Shown here piece by piece: positions 27,055 to 37,453 of a stretch of DNA of 64,000 nt. Position 1 is the first letter of the stretch, and every line of letters begins with the position of its first letter. Source of the stretch: CBDHFF01 sp965262395 (GTDB lineage: Bacteria > Pseudomonadota > Alphaproteobacteria > Rickettsiales > Anaplasmataceae). The stretch spans positions 62,001 through 126,000 of the forward strand of contig OZ253531.1 of NCBI GenBank assembly GCA_965262395.1, in the 5' to 3' direction. The position numbers were made by a program, and so were the translations under genes. The notes below the pieces were generated by a model, which was not told the DNA's origin, made no database searches, and saw nothing but the letters and a program-made list of their open reading frames with translations.

Positions 27055-30000
27055 ATGGAGTATTACAGTGAAGAAGATGTTTGTGATGAGAATAACAGTG
27101 TGAATTTTTTAGAAAGCTTTAATAAATCTAATCAGGATAAGAATTTTGTTATTTTTAAGAAAATTCTTGCAGAAAATGTTTTTAATGGAGGTCTTGCAAG
27201 AAAATGTAGTCAAGACTGCATTGATCTCAGTGCTTATAATCTCTTTACTCAAAGAGGTGGCAGTAAATACAAAACCAGGATATTTACTCCTGATAAAGTC
27301 AAAGATGGTTGGGATAGTAAGTTCACAGTTATAGATGTCATTAATGACGATCAGCCATTCTTAGTGGATTCTCTTACCTCGGAATTGAAAGATAGCAATA
27401 TCTCAATCTATAATTGCATAAATGCAGTGATGGATGTTGACAGAATTGATGGTAAGTTAATCAGGGTATATCCTAAGCCCAGAGAAGAAAATGCCAATAA
27501 TGAGTCGTTTATTCGCTTTGAAATAACCAGAATTGATGATGCGGTTAGTAGAGAGACATTGTTAAAGAATGTAGAAAGAACCTTAGACAAAGTACACGCT
27601 TGTGTTGATGATTGGCCTGCTATGGTGGGGGAAATTGATAAGTGTCAAAAATCAATCTCTTCATATGTAAAATGGTTCGACAAGAATGATACCTCTGAAC
27701 TATCCAATTTCATTAGTTGGCTTAAAGAGGATAATTTCATTTTCTTAGGCTATAGACACTATGAACAAAAAAAGACACAGAAGAATATCATGAAAAAACA
27801 GAAGAAGTCCTGTTTGGGATTTTCTAGATTCGAGGATGATAAAATATTTGGTGAACGTGTTGTTAAAGATAAAGAGTTATTTTTTGTTACTCGATCAAGG
27901 CATTTTTGTAATGTACATCGTAGATGTTACCCAGACTGTATAGTTGTACGACGTTTCGATGAAGATGGTGAGATTGTAGGCGAAGATCATTTTATTGGCA
28001 TGTTTACATCATATACGAAATTTCAAAATATAAGAACTATTCCTGTTATCAGGAAGAAAGTTGAATTAGTAGAACAAAGATCAAAATTCATGGTTGGTGG
28101 CCATAGCGATAAAGCTTTGATATTTATGTTACAAAATACGTTGTGTTCAAAATTGCTTAAAGTTTCTGTAGAGGAACTATGTGATAGTTATATAGATATA
28201 TTGCACCTACATCTTCTTCCTAAGCTAAAATTGTTTATTTATCACACTCGTTCCAGTGCGTTTTTTGAGTGTATGATATTCATACCTAATAATCAATTTA
28301 GCTCGATTGTGGGTGATAAGGTAAGTGATATAGTATCCAAGGAGTTAATGGGAAAGGCAGTTAGTAGCAATATTATTATTAATGAATCAGATTTAGTAAG
28401 TTTAGATTTAGTAATAAAGAAGAATAATGAGAAGCACATTTTCAGTTCAGCAGATGTTTTAAGTATAGAGAAGAAACTTGCTCATGTTGTACGCAGCTGG
28501 GTTGAGTTATTATATAATGAACTTGTGAATAGACTGGGTAAGAGCGAAGGTGACAAGGTATATGCTATGTACCGAAATGCTTTTCCTTCAGATTACAAAC
28601 ATACTTTCACCTCTAGTAATTCTTATTATGATATAATAAATATAAATAAGACAATTGAGAAGTATGAAAGCGGCCAGGGTAATTCTATGGCAACCTTATA
28701 TCAGACAGTTGATATGGGTAGAATCAGACATAACATGAAGGCTTATTTTGTTGGCAATGACTGTGTGTTATCTGACATAATACCTATTATAGAAAACATG
28801 GCATTCAAAGTCATTAATCATCATAGTTATGATATGGATGTACAGCATAATAATGTTTATTTACATCATTTTGATCTAGAAGCTCCTAATGAAGCAGGAT
28901 TCCTCCTGGATAATGTAAGGGAGAAATGTGAATTTGCATTAGAGAAGCTGTGGGCGCATGAATTGGAGAATGATAAATTCAATGGTTTGATAACTTTAGC
29001 AGGATTGGACTGGCGAGAGGTCGTACTAGTGCGGGCTATTAGTAGATATTTAAAGCAATTGAGAGTTGAATATGGTCAAAATTACATACAAAATGTATTA
29101 CTAAACTACCCTTCTGTAGTCAAAAATTTTATTAAATTATTCTGTAGTAAGTTCACTCCAAGTCTCGATAATAAGTTGCGTAAAGAAAGCATAAACACCG
29201 TGATGTTTCAGATAGATATGTTATTGGATGATATTATTGATGTCAGTGATGATGCAATTCTCAGAAAATTCATTGATGTAATTAATGCTACCATGCGAAC
29301 AAACTTTTACCAACTAGCAGAACATGGTGAACAAAAATCATATATATCATTTAAGCTTGATCCCTCTTTGATACCTAACGTTCCTTTGCCTTGCCCAGTT
29401 GTTGAGGTATTTGTCTATTCCTCTAACTTCGAAGCTGTACACCTGCGTGGTGGTAAAGTTGCCAGAGGTGGGCTGAGATGGTCTGATAGGGCTGAGGATT
29501 ATCGCTCGGAAGTTTTAGGATTAATGAAGGCGCAGATGCCTAAGAACACAGTGATTGTACCAGTAGGATCGAAAGGTGGTTTCTTTGTAAAAAAAGATAG
29601 TAAGACAAAAGATGTTCATCTGCATGGTATCGAATGTTATAAGAATTTCCTACGTGGTATCTTGGATATTACAGATAACATAGTGAATGGTAAAATTGTA
29701 GCTCCGAAGGATGTAGTGAGATTTGATAAAGATGATCCATATTTAGTTGTCGCAGCTGATAAGGGTACAGCCACTTTCTCTGATCATGCCAACTCTGTTT
29801 CTGCTGAATATAATTTTTGGCTAGGTGATGCCTTTGCTTCAGGTGGTGGCTATGGTTATGATCATAAAAAGATGGCTATTACAGCAAAAGGTGCATGGTT
29901 ATCAGTTCAACATCACTTCTTGGGGATGGGGATTGATATACAAAAAGAAGATTTCACAGTGATAGGTATAGGTGATATGGCTGGAGATGTTTTTGGTAAT

Positions 30001-31863
30001 GGAATGTTATTATCAGAACATATTAGATTGGTTGCAGCATTTAATCATATGCATATATTTATTGATCCTAATCCCAATGCCGAATTAAGTTATAAGGAGC
30101 GTAAAAGATTGTTCGAAACACCTGGCACTAATTGGGCTGATTATAACAAAGATTTAATCTCAAAGGGTGGTAGTATATTTTCTCGCTCCATGAAATCTAT
30201 TGTAATTCCATGTGAAATCAAAGAATCTTTACAGATTAAAGAGGACGTATTATCACCTAATGAATTGATCAAGCACATACTAAAAGCACCTGTTGATCTA
30301 TTCTGGAATGGCGGTATAGGTACTTATGTGAAGTCCTCATCGGAAAGTAATATTGAGGTGCATGATAAAGCCAACGACTCCCTGCGTATTAATGGATGTG
30401 AGCTTAAGGCTAAAGTAATTGGTGAGGGTGGAAATCTTGGATTCACACAGCTTGGCAGAATAGAATATGCTTATAAAAATGGTCGTATTAATACCGACTT
30501 CATAGATAACTCTGCAGGTGTTGGTTGTTCTGATAGAGAGGTTAATATAAAAATTGCTTTAAAGATGGCGATGGATAACAAAAAATTGACCTTGAGTGCT
30601 CGTAATGAATTACTAGAAAGCATGACACCGGAGGTGGAGAAGCTAGTGTTAATAGATAATAGTTTACAGAATAGTATTCTAACTATTGGCACATACAGAT
30701 CTTTAGATAAATCTGATCAATATCAGAAATTAATCCAGGCGTTGGAAAAACGTGGATTATTAAATAGGAAGGTTGAATTCTTGCCTAATGATGAAGAATT
30801 ACTGAGAATGAAATCTGAGCATAAGCCACTAAGTAGACCTCAGCTTGCAGTTCTATTGTCTTACGCAAAGATGTCTCTGTATGATGATTTGCTGAAATCT
30901 GATCTACCAGATGATAAATATTTTGATCAACATCTATTGAGTTATTTCCCTTCTGTTATGCAGACGAAATTCAAGAAAGAAATTATAAATCATCCACTTC
31001 GTAGAGAGATAATTGCGACTTATATTGTCAATAATCTAATTAATAGAGTGGGCTGTTCTTTTGTGAATCATGTGGTGGAGAATACTGGCTTACCTTGTGA
31101 TGTTATCGCTAGGGTATTTATAATAGTACGAGATATATTTGCAGTAAGTGATATATGGAGTGATGTAGATAATTTTCCTACTCTTGGCCTTGATACTGAA
31201 GTTCAGGATAATATATTACAATCCATACAGAAGATGATTGGACGTGCTTCATTCTGGTTCTTCAGACATTACAATGTTCATAATTCCGATATTGCTTCGA
31301 TAGTGAAGAAATTTAATCCTAAATTCATTGAAATGCGGGACAACTTACCAAGTAATTTAGATAAGCATTCTCTAAAAGAATTAAATAAGAGTAGGGATAA
31401 TCTAATTAACCGCAAGGTTGATGAAAAAATTGTAAATCAGATTGCTGCTATAAGGCATATGCATTCATCCCTTGGCATTATAACTGTGGCTAGTCAAAAT
31501 AAAGATGTAGATATAAATATAGTTTGTAAGATACATTTTGAGATTGGTGCTAAGTTAGGGGTAGATGTTCTATATAAATTACTTTCTTCTTTAGAGTCAG
31601 GAGGTTATTGGCAGAAGTTATCAGCTAGAAATCTTCTGGATAATATTGCTGATTGCCATATCACTATAACTAGTAATATCATTACTATGATGGCGCAGGA
31701 GAATATTGAAGAAAGTGCAGAAGCTATAACTGTGTGGGTAGGTAAACACAAGGGCAACATTGTCCGATACAACGCCTTTATTGAAGAGATTAAAGCTATT
31801 GATAATATTGATATAAATGTACTATTAGTTGCTGTTGCTCGTTTATCAGAAATTATGCTTTAG
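27055..31863 (+). CDS. gdhB: NAD-specific glutamate dehydrogenase, giant (GDH-180-like) type
   Basis: Oxidatively deaminates glutamate to 2-oxoglutarate, feeding the TCA cycle in organisms that live on host amino acids. About 1600 residues, the size of the alphaproteobacterial/rickettsial large GDH. An N-terminal ACT-like regulatory region (HSLxD-type FLVDSLTSEL at about 105) and long helical domains precede the catalytic core: HLRGGKVARGGLRWSDRAED, YRSEVLGLMKAQMPKNTVI, PVGSKGGFFVK, then the nucleotide-binding part with GIGDMAGDVFGNGML and VIGEGGNLGFTQLGRIEY. I choose ATG 27055, preceded by GGGGA, over TTG 27001. A tatB-like gene follows. Confidence 0.95.
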   Translation: MEYYSEEDVCDENNSVNFLESFNKSNQDKNFVIFKKILAENVFNGGLARKCSQDCIDLSAYNLFTQRGGSKYKTRIFTPDKVKDGWDSKFTVIDVINDDQPFLVDSLTSELKDSNISIYNCINAVMDVDRIDGKLIRVYPKPREENANNESFIRFEITRIDDAVSRETLLKNVERTLDKVHACVDDWPAMVGEIDKCQKSISSYVKWFDKNDTSELSNFISWLKEDNFIFLGYRHYEQKKTQKNIMKKQKKSCLGFSRFEDDKIFGERVVKDKELFFVTRSRHFCNVHRRCYPDCIVVRRFDEDGEIVGEDHFIGMFTSYTKFQNIRTIPVIRKKVELVEQRSKFMVGGHSDKALIFMLQNTLCSKLLKVSVEELCDSYIDILHLHLLPKLKLFIYHTRSSAFFECMIFIPNNQFSSIVGDKVSDIVSKELMGKAVSSNIIINESDLVSLDLVIKKNNEKHIFSSADVLSIEKKLAHVVRSWVELLYNELVNRLGKSEGDKVYAMYRNAFPSDYKHTFTSSNSYYDIININKTIEKYESGQGNSMATLYQTVDMGRIRHNMKAYFVGNDCVLSDIIPIIENMAFKVINHHSYDMDVQHNNVYLHHFDLEAPNEAGFLLDNVREKCEFALEKLWAHELENDKFNGLITLAGLDWREVVLVRAISRYLKQLRVEYGQNYIQNVLLNYPSVVKNFIKLFCSKFTPSLDNKLRKESINTVMFQIDMLLDDIIDVSDDAILRKFIDVINATMRTNFYQLAEHGEQKSYISFKLDPSLIPNVPLPCPVVEVFVYSSNFEAVHLRGGKVARGGLRWSDRAEDYRSEVLGLMKAQMPKNTVIVPVGSKGGFFVKKDSKTKDVHLHGIECYKNFLRGILDITDNIVNGKIVAPKDVVRFDKDDPYLVVAADKGTATFSDHANSVSAEYNFWLGDAFASGGGYGYDHKKMAITAKGAWLSVQHHFLGMGIDIQKEDFTVIGIGDMAGDVFGNGMLLSEHIRLVAAFNHMHIFIDPNPNAELSYKERKRLFETPGTNWADYNKDLISKGGSIFSRSMKSIVIPCEIKESLQIKEDVLSPNELIKHILKAPVDLFWNGGIGTYVKSSSESNIEVHDKANDSLRINGCELKAKVIGEGGNLGFTQLGRIEYAYKNGRINTDFIDNSAGVGCSDREVNIKIALKMAMDNKKLTLSARNELLESMTPEVEKLVLIDNSLQNSILTIGTYRSLDKSDQYQKLIQALEKRGLLNRKVEFLPNDEELLRMKSEHKPLSRPQLAVLLSYAKMSLYDDLLKSDLPDDKYFDQHLLSYFPSVMQTKFKKEIINHPLRREIIATYIVNNLINRVGCSFVNHVVENTGLPCDVIARVFIIVRDIFAVSDIWSDVDNFPTLGLDTEVQDNILQSIQKMIGRASFWFFRHYNVHNSDIASIVKKFNPKFIEMRDNLPSNLDKHSLKELNKSRDNLINRKVDEKIVNQIAAIRHMHSSLGIITVASQNKDVDINIVCKIHFEIGAKLGVDVLYKLLSSLESGGYWQKLSARNLLDNIADCHITITSNIITMMAQENIEESAEAITVWVGKHKGNIVRYNAFIEEIKAIDNIDINVLLVAVARLSEIML

Positions 31864-31943
31864 GGAATGAGTTTATTTACTCTTATTATTTTTTCTGTTT
31901 ATAATATATAATTATCACTAATTCTTATTAATAAAATTGTATA

Positions 31944-32321
31944 ATGTTTGATGTAGGATTTTTTGAAGTAATTATAGTATTAGTAGTATTGGTTTTTGTA
32001 TCAGACTATGAAAAATTTCCCGAGGCTATCAGCGGTGTCAAGAAATATTATCGTGGGTTTTTGAACCTTAAATCATCTCTTCTTAAGGACCTTGATGGTA
32101 TTGCAAGTGGAATAAATGCAGTAGATATTGTTGAGAAAAATATAATTCGTGGTGATGATGGCAAGGTATATGAAGCATATGATGTAGGTAATGAAGAAGA
32201 AAAGAAGAAGTATAACGTTGAGGTGAATGCTTTGCCAACAGAGGAAGACCATGTGCATATTGAGAATGCAAATGACACTCCAGATGATAATACGGATAAT
32301 AAGCTTCCAAATGATGTATAA
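31944..32321 (+). CDS. tatB: TatB-like Sec-independent translocase component
   Basis: Probably the receptor subunit for twin-arginine export. The N terminus MFDVGFFEVIIVLVVLVFVS followed by DYEKFPEAI matches the TatA/B pattern (short membrane helix, then G/S-P/x-EKLPE hinge and an amphipathic helix VKKYYRGFLNLKSSL). The usual Gly-Pro of the hinge is replaced by Ser-Asp-Tyr. An acidic C-terminal tail follows, 125 residues in all. No tatC or tatA is nearby, so the assignment rests on the first 50 residues. Confidence 0.7.
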   Translation: MFDVGFFEVIIVLVVLVFVSDYEKFPEAISGVKKYYRGFLNLKSSLLKDLDGIASGINAVDIVEKNIIRGDDGKVYEAYDVGNEEEKKKYNVEVNALPTEEDHVHIENANDTPDDNTDNKLPNDV

Positions 32322-32482
32322 GCACTATAAAAATAGCTGTAGCAGGGTTATTGTTCTATTATAGGCAAGATAGTTATTTCATGATGTAGTCAGATCATTA
32401 ATTGTTAATTGATCAGGTTATTCATTAGAGAAATGCAATAACAGCACGGATTTTATTTTTGCTCATAAGCCTAATTTCTAGA

Positions 32483-34324
32483 TCATATTTCTTCAGTAAT
32501 TACATCAGATATCATAAATTGTAGGTCTTCTCTGTTATTCCAGTTGTTTTGTTGAATCGTTCCTACTAAAGAAATACAATTGCCCAGTCTTTTTCTCAGT
32601 AATTCTTGTCCAACATTTGTATCTGCACTATTAAATGCTATAGCGCTGAGCCTTTTCTTGCTGAAATTATTATACACAATACATTTAATATGTTTGTCTT
32701 TTATAATAGAGCTATTGGCAATATTCACATTACGAAGAATGAATTTGGGTGTAGGATTCCCCATTCCTAATGGAGAGAGTGTTTGTATATTATTCCATAA
32801 CTCTACATTAATGGCATCAAGATCTACAATGGCATCTACTTTCATTGTATGCTCTATTTTTAGGCCAGCTTCAGAGCATTTATTGCTAATAAATTCCTTT
32901 AGAATATTCAACTTCTCTTCTAGTGTTGCGAACCCAGTTGCATTAGGGTTTGCAGATAATTCTCCTTCTTTATCGGGGGTTATGGAGAAGCCACCAGCTG
33001 CAGCATGCCCGCCACCTTCAGTTATCAGATTCTTCATCTTTGCTTCCAGAATTATATTGCCAATATCTAAGCCAGGCACTGAACGAGCGCTGACTTTTAT
33101 CATACCTGCTGGCTCATCGATTCCTTGAGATGACCCAACTGCCGTGGGAACCTTGAATCTGTCCTTCAGTCTGCTGGCTAGTATACCAATGATGCCTGGA
33201 TGCCAATCGCCTATGACCATAATGAAATTTCCTGGATCATTAACTTGTGCTATTGCTTCACTAAGAGCTTCTTCTTCTAATATCCGTCGTGCTTGGTTAA
33301 ATTCATCAAGTTGTTGAGCAATTTCCGATGCTTCTTGGTGATCTCCAGTTGATAATAGTCTTGTGCCTAAATCTGCGATGCCGATTCTTCCTCCAGCATT
33401 TATTCTTGGACCCAATGCAAAACCCAGATGACTAGACTCAATTTTGCCATTAATATTGATTATATCAAGCAGGGCGCTGATGCCGATATTATTTCGCCGA
33501 TTGATAATAGTTAGGCCTTGTTTAACGAATGCACGATTCAATCCAGTTAATTGCATTACATCACAGACAGTACCTAAGGCAACAAGATCAAGGAACTTCA
33601 TCAAGTTTGGTTCCATTATTCCACTTTTCTCAAAAAAATCTTGATTCCTTAAGGTGGAATTTAACATTATCAGGACTAGGAAAGTTACGCCAACTGCGGC
33701 AAGTCCAGAGTATTCTGGGTTTGATCCATCTATTCTGTTAGGATTTATTAATGCTGATATTTGTGGCACTCTTTCTGACCCAATGTGATGATCTATTACA
33801 ATTATATTCATTCCTCTTGCTTCGGCATGCTCTAGTGGTTCATGCGCTAAAGTTCCACAGTCAACCGTAATACATAAGGTGGCACCCATGTCGGCTAATT
33901 TGTCTAAGGCCTGTTTATTAGGGCCATAGCCTTCCTTTATTCTGTCTGGTATATGCACTATTGATTCTATACCAAAATTTTTTAGATATAGGTTGAGCAA
34001 TGCAGAAGATGTTGCGCCATCTACATCATAATCCCCGAATATGGCAATTTTCTCGTTGTTCTCTATAGCTTGTATTATCCTATTAACAGCTTTATCCATA
34101 TCTTTTATTGCTGCTGGATTTTGTATTTCATTTTTAATTTTAGGATTAAGGAATCTTGCCGTAGATTCTACGTTTGATCCTCTAATATCAAGTAATCTAG
34201 CAATTATCGTAGGAAGTTTGTAGCGTTGTTCCATAGCGAGAGAATTTCGTTCATTAATCTCGTGTATCTTAATTATATTTCCAGATACTGATGTGATCTT
34301 AGGATGAGTTGCTGGTGTTATCAT
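32483..34324 (-). CDS. recJ: Single-strand-specific 5'-3' exonuclease RecJ
   Basis: DHH-family nuclease for recombination and mismatch repair. The catalytic motifs are complete: FGDYDVDGATSSALL (Asp98, Asp100, Asp102), VDCGT, VIDHH (Asp178-His180), then the DHHA1 domain with GWHPGIIGI-like DWHPGIIGILASRLKDRF, SARSVPGLDIG and GGGHAAAGGFSI. A C-terminal OB-fold (PTPKFILRNVNI) ends the protein. At 613 residues it is full length. Confidence 0.96.
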   Translation of the reverse strand: MITPATHPKITSVSGNIIKIHEINERNSLAMEQRYKLPTIIARLLDIRGSNVESTARFLNPKIKNEIQNPAAIKDMDKAVNRIIQAIENNEKIAIFGDYDVDGATSSALLNLYLKNFGIESIVHIPDRIKEGYGPNKQALDKLADMGATLCITVDCGTLAHEPLEHAEARGMNIIVIDHHIGSERVPQISALINPNRIDGSNPEYSGLAAVGVTFLVLIMLNSTLRNQDFFEKSGIMEPNLMKFLDLVALGTVCDVMQLTGLNRAFVKQGLTIINRRNNIGISALLDIININGKIESSHLGFALGPRINAGGRIGIADLGTRLLSTGDHQEASEIAQQLDEFNQARRILEEEALSEAIAQVNDPGNFIMVIGDWHPGIIGILASRLKDRFKVPTAVGSSQGIDEPAGMIKVSARSVPGLDIGNIILEAKMKNLITEGGGHAAAGGFSITPDKEGELSANPNATGFATLEEKLNILKEFISNKCSEAGLKIEHTMKVDAIVDLDAINVELWNNIQTLSPLGMGNPTPKFILRNVNIANSSIIKDKHIKCIVYNNFSKKRLSAIAFNSADTNVGQELLRKRLGNCISLVGTIQQNNWNNREDLQFMISDVITEEI

Positions 34325-34460
34325 TATTGGTTTGCAACAATATGGACACTTAATGATAGCTTATTCATGTTGTTTAATAAATATTAAATTTTTTATTTTT
34401 AATAATTAAAAAATTGCTGTATTATTGCCTTAATATAAAGATATTTAATGGTGAGTAGCT

Positions 34461-36128
34461 ATGGGTAAAGGAAAACATGGACGTGCAGATGAAGACCCTC
34501 AAGTGCAAGAAGATAGATCCCAACAAGGATCTACAAGGGCTAAAAAAGCTCGGAGGAAGCGCTTACAAGACGAGCAATCCGGAGTAAAACTCGAACGCCA
34601 CAAAGCAGTTTTAGAGGAAGCAGAAAGAAGGAGACGGGTAGCAGAATCAGGAGAAGTAGTTAAGTCTATGCCTAAGACTGGGAAGATTTCGGGATACAAT
34701 TCTTCTATACGACGAGGGGGAAATAAGATTGCCAAGGTTACTCATCATGCGCGGCCTCTCTGCACTTCTGTGAAGCCGGTTAATCAAGGAAAGTCTCTAG
34801 GTGCAGAGCCTGCAAGATATGTTGATAAGGGCACAGAATCTAAAATAGGTGCTCCTATACAGGAAGAACCTAGAGTAGCCTTTTCAGGTGAATCTAAAAT
34901 AGGCGCTCCTATACAGGAAGCACCTATAGTAGTCTTTTCAGGTGAATCTAAAATAGGCGCTCCTATACAGGAAGAACCTAGAGTAGCCTCTTCAAAAGCA
35001 GAAGATGCTCATAGCCGTGTTGTTCAAGAACAAGAGGATAAGGATATTTCATCTGTTCCTGAGGGAGGTGAATCTAAAATAGGTGCTTCTGCAGAGAATA
35101 AATTTAAAGTAGCTACTCACAAAAAGAGTCAGAATTCAGAACATACGGCAATGGATGCGCTTCAAGTAGGCGCCCCTAAAAAACCAGAACATACGAGAAT
35201 CGTGCTTGGAACAGTATGCCCTGTAGGAAGGGACGTGATTCAAGTAGACACCCCTGAAAAAGGTGAACCTAAAGCAAGTGGTCTTGACGATGATGGATTT
35301 GCATTAGTCTCTCGAGGCAAAAGGCCGAATAAAGGAAGTAATAAAGGGAGTAATAAGGGTAATTCAGGATCTAGAGGAGCACCATATTTTGTGCCTTCTG
35401 CAAGATGTCTTGGTAATAGTGCTCAACTATTCGGTTCATGGGAAGACGGCTACGACAGAACAATACCTATTTCTCAAAAAGGAACTACGGGTGTTAAATC
35501 TTTATCTCACGGAGATTACAATCCTGACGGAAAAGCTTGCTGTTCCGTTGAATTAAGGACTAAATTAGCCTGGGATAAGGGTATTATGTCAGAGAGTGTA
35601 AGTACCACTGACACAAGAGTAATGTGTGATGATCTGGATGAATTCGAGAGTGTGTTACTTGAGCTTGACCCTAGCCACTTGACACCTCTTCTTCCTCCTG
35701 GCCTTGACATGCAACCAACGCCTAAAGGGGATTCATCCGATCTTGGCTTCCCTAAAGTGGCGGCACTCAACCCTGGCGCTACACCTTTTGTTCCTAAAGT
35801 AGTGCAAGCTGAGTCCAAGGTAGATAAAGAAAAATCTAATGAAGCTACACCTTTTGTTCCTACAATAACGCAAGCTGAGTCCAAGGTAGATGAAGAAAAA
35901 TCCCAGGTAGAGGAAGAAAAATCTAACACCACGCCTATGGCAACATCCTCCTCTTCTGGGTCTAGGTTTGAATCAGAATTCGATTCCATATCTGTGGAAA
36001 AGGCACCCCCATCTCTTAAGTTTGCGGGGGAAGACGCCAGTGCCGTTTCTACAGAGGAACTAGTGCCAGAAACGTGGGAAGAGCGCATAAATGATGGCGA
36101 GGATAATGAATTGGATCATTCTCATTAA
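34461..36128 (+). CDS. Repeat-containing hydrophilic protein of unknown function
   Basis: 555 residues with no signal peptide or membrane segment. It begins with a very basic region including KKARRKR (28-34), a nuclear-localisation-like cluster. Three adjacent 18-residue repeats of the type ESKIGAPIQEEPRV-(A/V)-FSG follow at about 127-180, with a fourth degenerate ESKIGA near 205. There are also SNKG repeats near 295 and a second repeat (QAESKVD-x-EKS with ATPFVP) near 440-490. The base composition is visibly richer in G and C than neighbouring genes. No family is recognised. The disorder, repeats and basic cluster would suit a secreted host-directed protein; that is inference. Confidence 0.75.
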   Translation: MGKGKHGRADEDPQVQEDRSQQGSTRAKKARRKRLQDEQSGVKLERHKAVLEEAERRRRVAESGEVVKSMPKTGKISGYNSSIRRGGNKIAKVTHHARPLCTSVKPVNQGKSLGAEPARYVDKGTESKIGAPIQEEPRVAFSGESKIGAPIQEAPIVVFSGESKIGAPIQEEPRVASSKAEDAHSRVVQEQEDKDISSVPEGGESKIGASAENKFKVATHKKSQNSEHTAMDALQVGAPKKPEHTRIVLGTVCPVGRDVIQVDTPEKGEPKASGLDDDGFALVSRGKRPNKGSNKGSNKGNSGSRGAPYFVPSARCLGNSAQLFGSWEDGYDRTIPISQKGTTGVKSLSHGDYNPDGKACCSVELRTKLAWDKGIMSESVSTTDTRVMCDDLDEFESVLLELDPSHLTPLLPPGLDMQPTPKGDSSDLGFPKVAALNPGATPFVPKVVQAESKVDKEKSNEATPFVPTITQAESKVDEEKSQVEEEKSNTTPMATSSSSGSRFESEFDSISVEKAPPSLKFAGEDASAVSTEELVPETWEERINDGEDNELDHSH

Positions 36129-36149
36129 TCATTTTTAATGAACGTTAAG

Positions 36150-36189
36150 AGGAAGCCCAAATTCCTGCATTGGAGTGATTTGGCTTCCT
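36150..36189 (+). terminator. Hairpin after the 34.5 kb gene
   Basis: AGGAAGCCCAAAT pairs with ATTTGGCTTCCT (12 pairs with one bulged C), starting 22 bases after the stop. It is followed by GAACTTAATTTCTTCCTCTTT, a T-rich but broken tail. Plausible terminator. The rest of 36190-36505 shows no gene. Confidence 0.5.
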
Positions 36190-36505
36190 GAACTTAATTT
36201 CTTCCTCTTTAATGAGAGTAACATTATAATGTTCAATTATCATTATTACTGAATGGCTTGCTCTTAAGAGGGAAATAAGAAGGTGAATATCTTAGATTAT
36301 TATCTATTAATTGCCATTATACTTGGTAGGTACAGTAAGATAAAATTACTATAATATTCATTAATCTATAGTGTAGAGAATGAGATATCATCATCATTTA
36401 CTAATCTGGCTCAGATTCTAGCGACTCCTCTAATGCTGCTATATTAATTTAGCAAAGGATAATATTCTACGATATATAAATGATAATTAATCCGCCTGTT
36501 GCTGT

Positions 36506-36534
36506 TTGATTGTTATGTGTGAATATAGTATAAT
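36506..36534 (+). promoter_or_regulatory. Sigma-70 promoter for the 36.6 kb gene
   Basis: TTGATT, a 17-base spacer, and TATAAT (36529-36534), 34 bases before the ATG at 36569. The ATAG-TATAAT context is the same as in the promoter at 61147. Confidence 0.6.
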
Positions 36535-36568
36535 ATTAAATTAAGTTATATAAATTTTAGAGGGTTTT

Positions 36569-37453
36569 ATGGATATTATTTGGAGAAAGAAGAGAGATCA
36601 ACCTACCAATGCATTGCCTACTAAAGTTATCTTTGTATCGACTTTTCGATCCACTAGTTCATCGACTTCTGACAATGAATTTAGACAGCAGAGATCTTTG
36701 ATCACACAGATAAGGAAGAGACGTGCGATCCTTGGAGATGTGCAAAAAAAGGTAGAGGGTTATCTTTATAATCAAGGTGATAGTTATATCAAAGAAATAC
36801 AAAAAGAGGCTCATGATCTTGTATTGAAAAAGCAAGTAGAGAGCGCAGATACAAAATCATATAAATTCTCGATACCACCTAAGTCACCTAAGTATCCCTC
36901 TGAGCTGCGTCCTTTGCATGATTATCAGGGGTCTGATGAAATGTTAATGTCCGCAAAATTGCTTGTTAAGGAGGAATATCATGGTGCAGAGACTGTAGTT
37001 GAGTTATATCGTAAAAAGTGTCCTACATATAGGCAATGTAATGAGACAAAAAAGATAATATCGCCAGATAAGATGTCTGCTGAACAGCAAGCGATAATTA
37101 AGAAGTTAATAATTATTGAATTTGAGGTTATGTTATACTGTGTTAGTCTGGATTATACTATTCTACACAATCCACACAATCTAGATGAAAATAAGGGACC
37201 ATCGTTATGTATTATGAAACTGTCTAATGATAGTGTTTCAACATACGAGCGCCATATTCGTTTAACCTTAGATTCTATGATATCTACTCCTGCTTTTACT
37301 TCACTAATGGATGATGCTAAGAGTGCTGAAGATAGTCAAATTTTGGCTCATCCTCCCTTTACTACGAGTTTTTCTACGAGTGCTGTAGAGATGATAGATA
37401 CCTCTGTTGCTCCTGCTCCTCATAATGCTGGAACAGTGGCTTCTACAAAATAA
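36569..37453 (+). CDS. Hypothetical protein, 294 residues
   Basis: Start ATG 36569 has GAGGG a few bases upstream and a good promoter. The protein is soluble-looking: a Ser/Thr-rich start, a basic helical part (RKRRAILGDVQKKVEGYL), a Pro-Lys stretch (IPPKSPKYPSELRP), a helical centre with two cysteine-containing segments and IIKKLIIIEFEVMLYCVSLD, and a Ser/Thr/Ala-rich end. No family is recognised. It stands alone between two noncoding gaps in an accessory block. Confidence 0.65.
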   Translation: MDIIWRKKRDQPTNALPTKVIFVSTFRSTSSSTSDNEFRQQRSLITQIRKRRAILGDVQKKVEGYLYNQGDSYIKEIQKEAHDLVLKKQVESADTKSYKFSIPPKSPKYPSELRPLHDYQGSDEMLMSAKLLVKEEYHGAETVVELYRKKCPTYRQCNETKKIISPDKMSAEQQAIIKKLIIIEFEVMLYCVSLDYTILHNPHNLDENKGPSLCIMKLSNDSVSTYERHIRLTLDSMISTPAFTSLMDDAKSAEDSQILAHPPFTTSFSTSAVEMIDTSVAPAPHNAGTVASTK

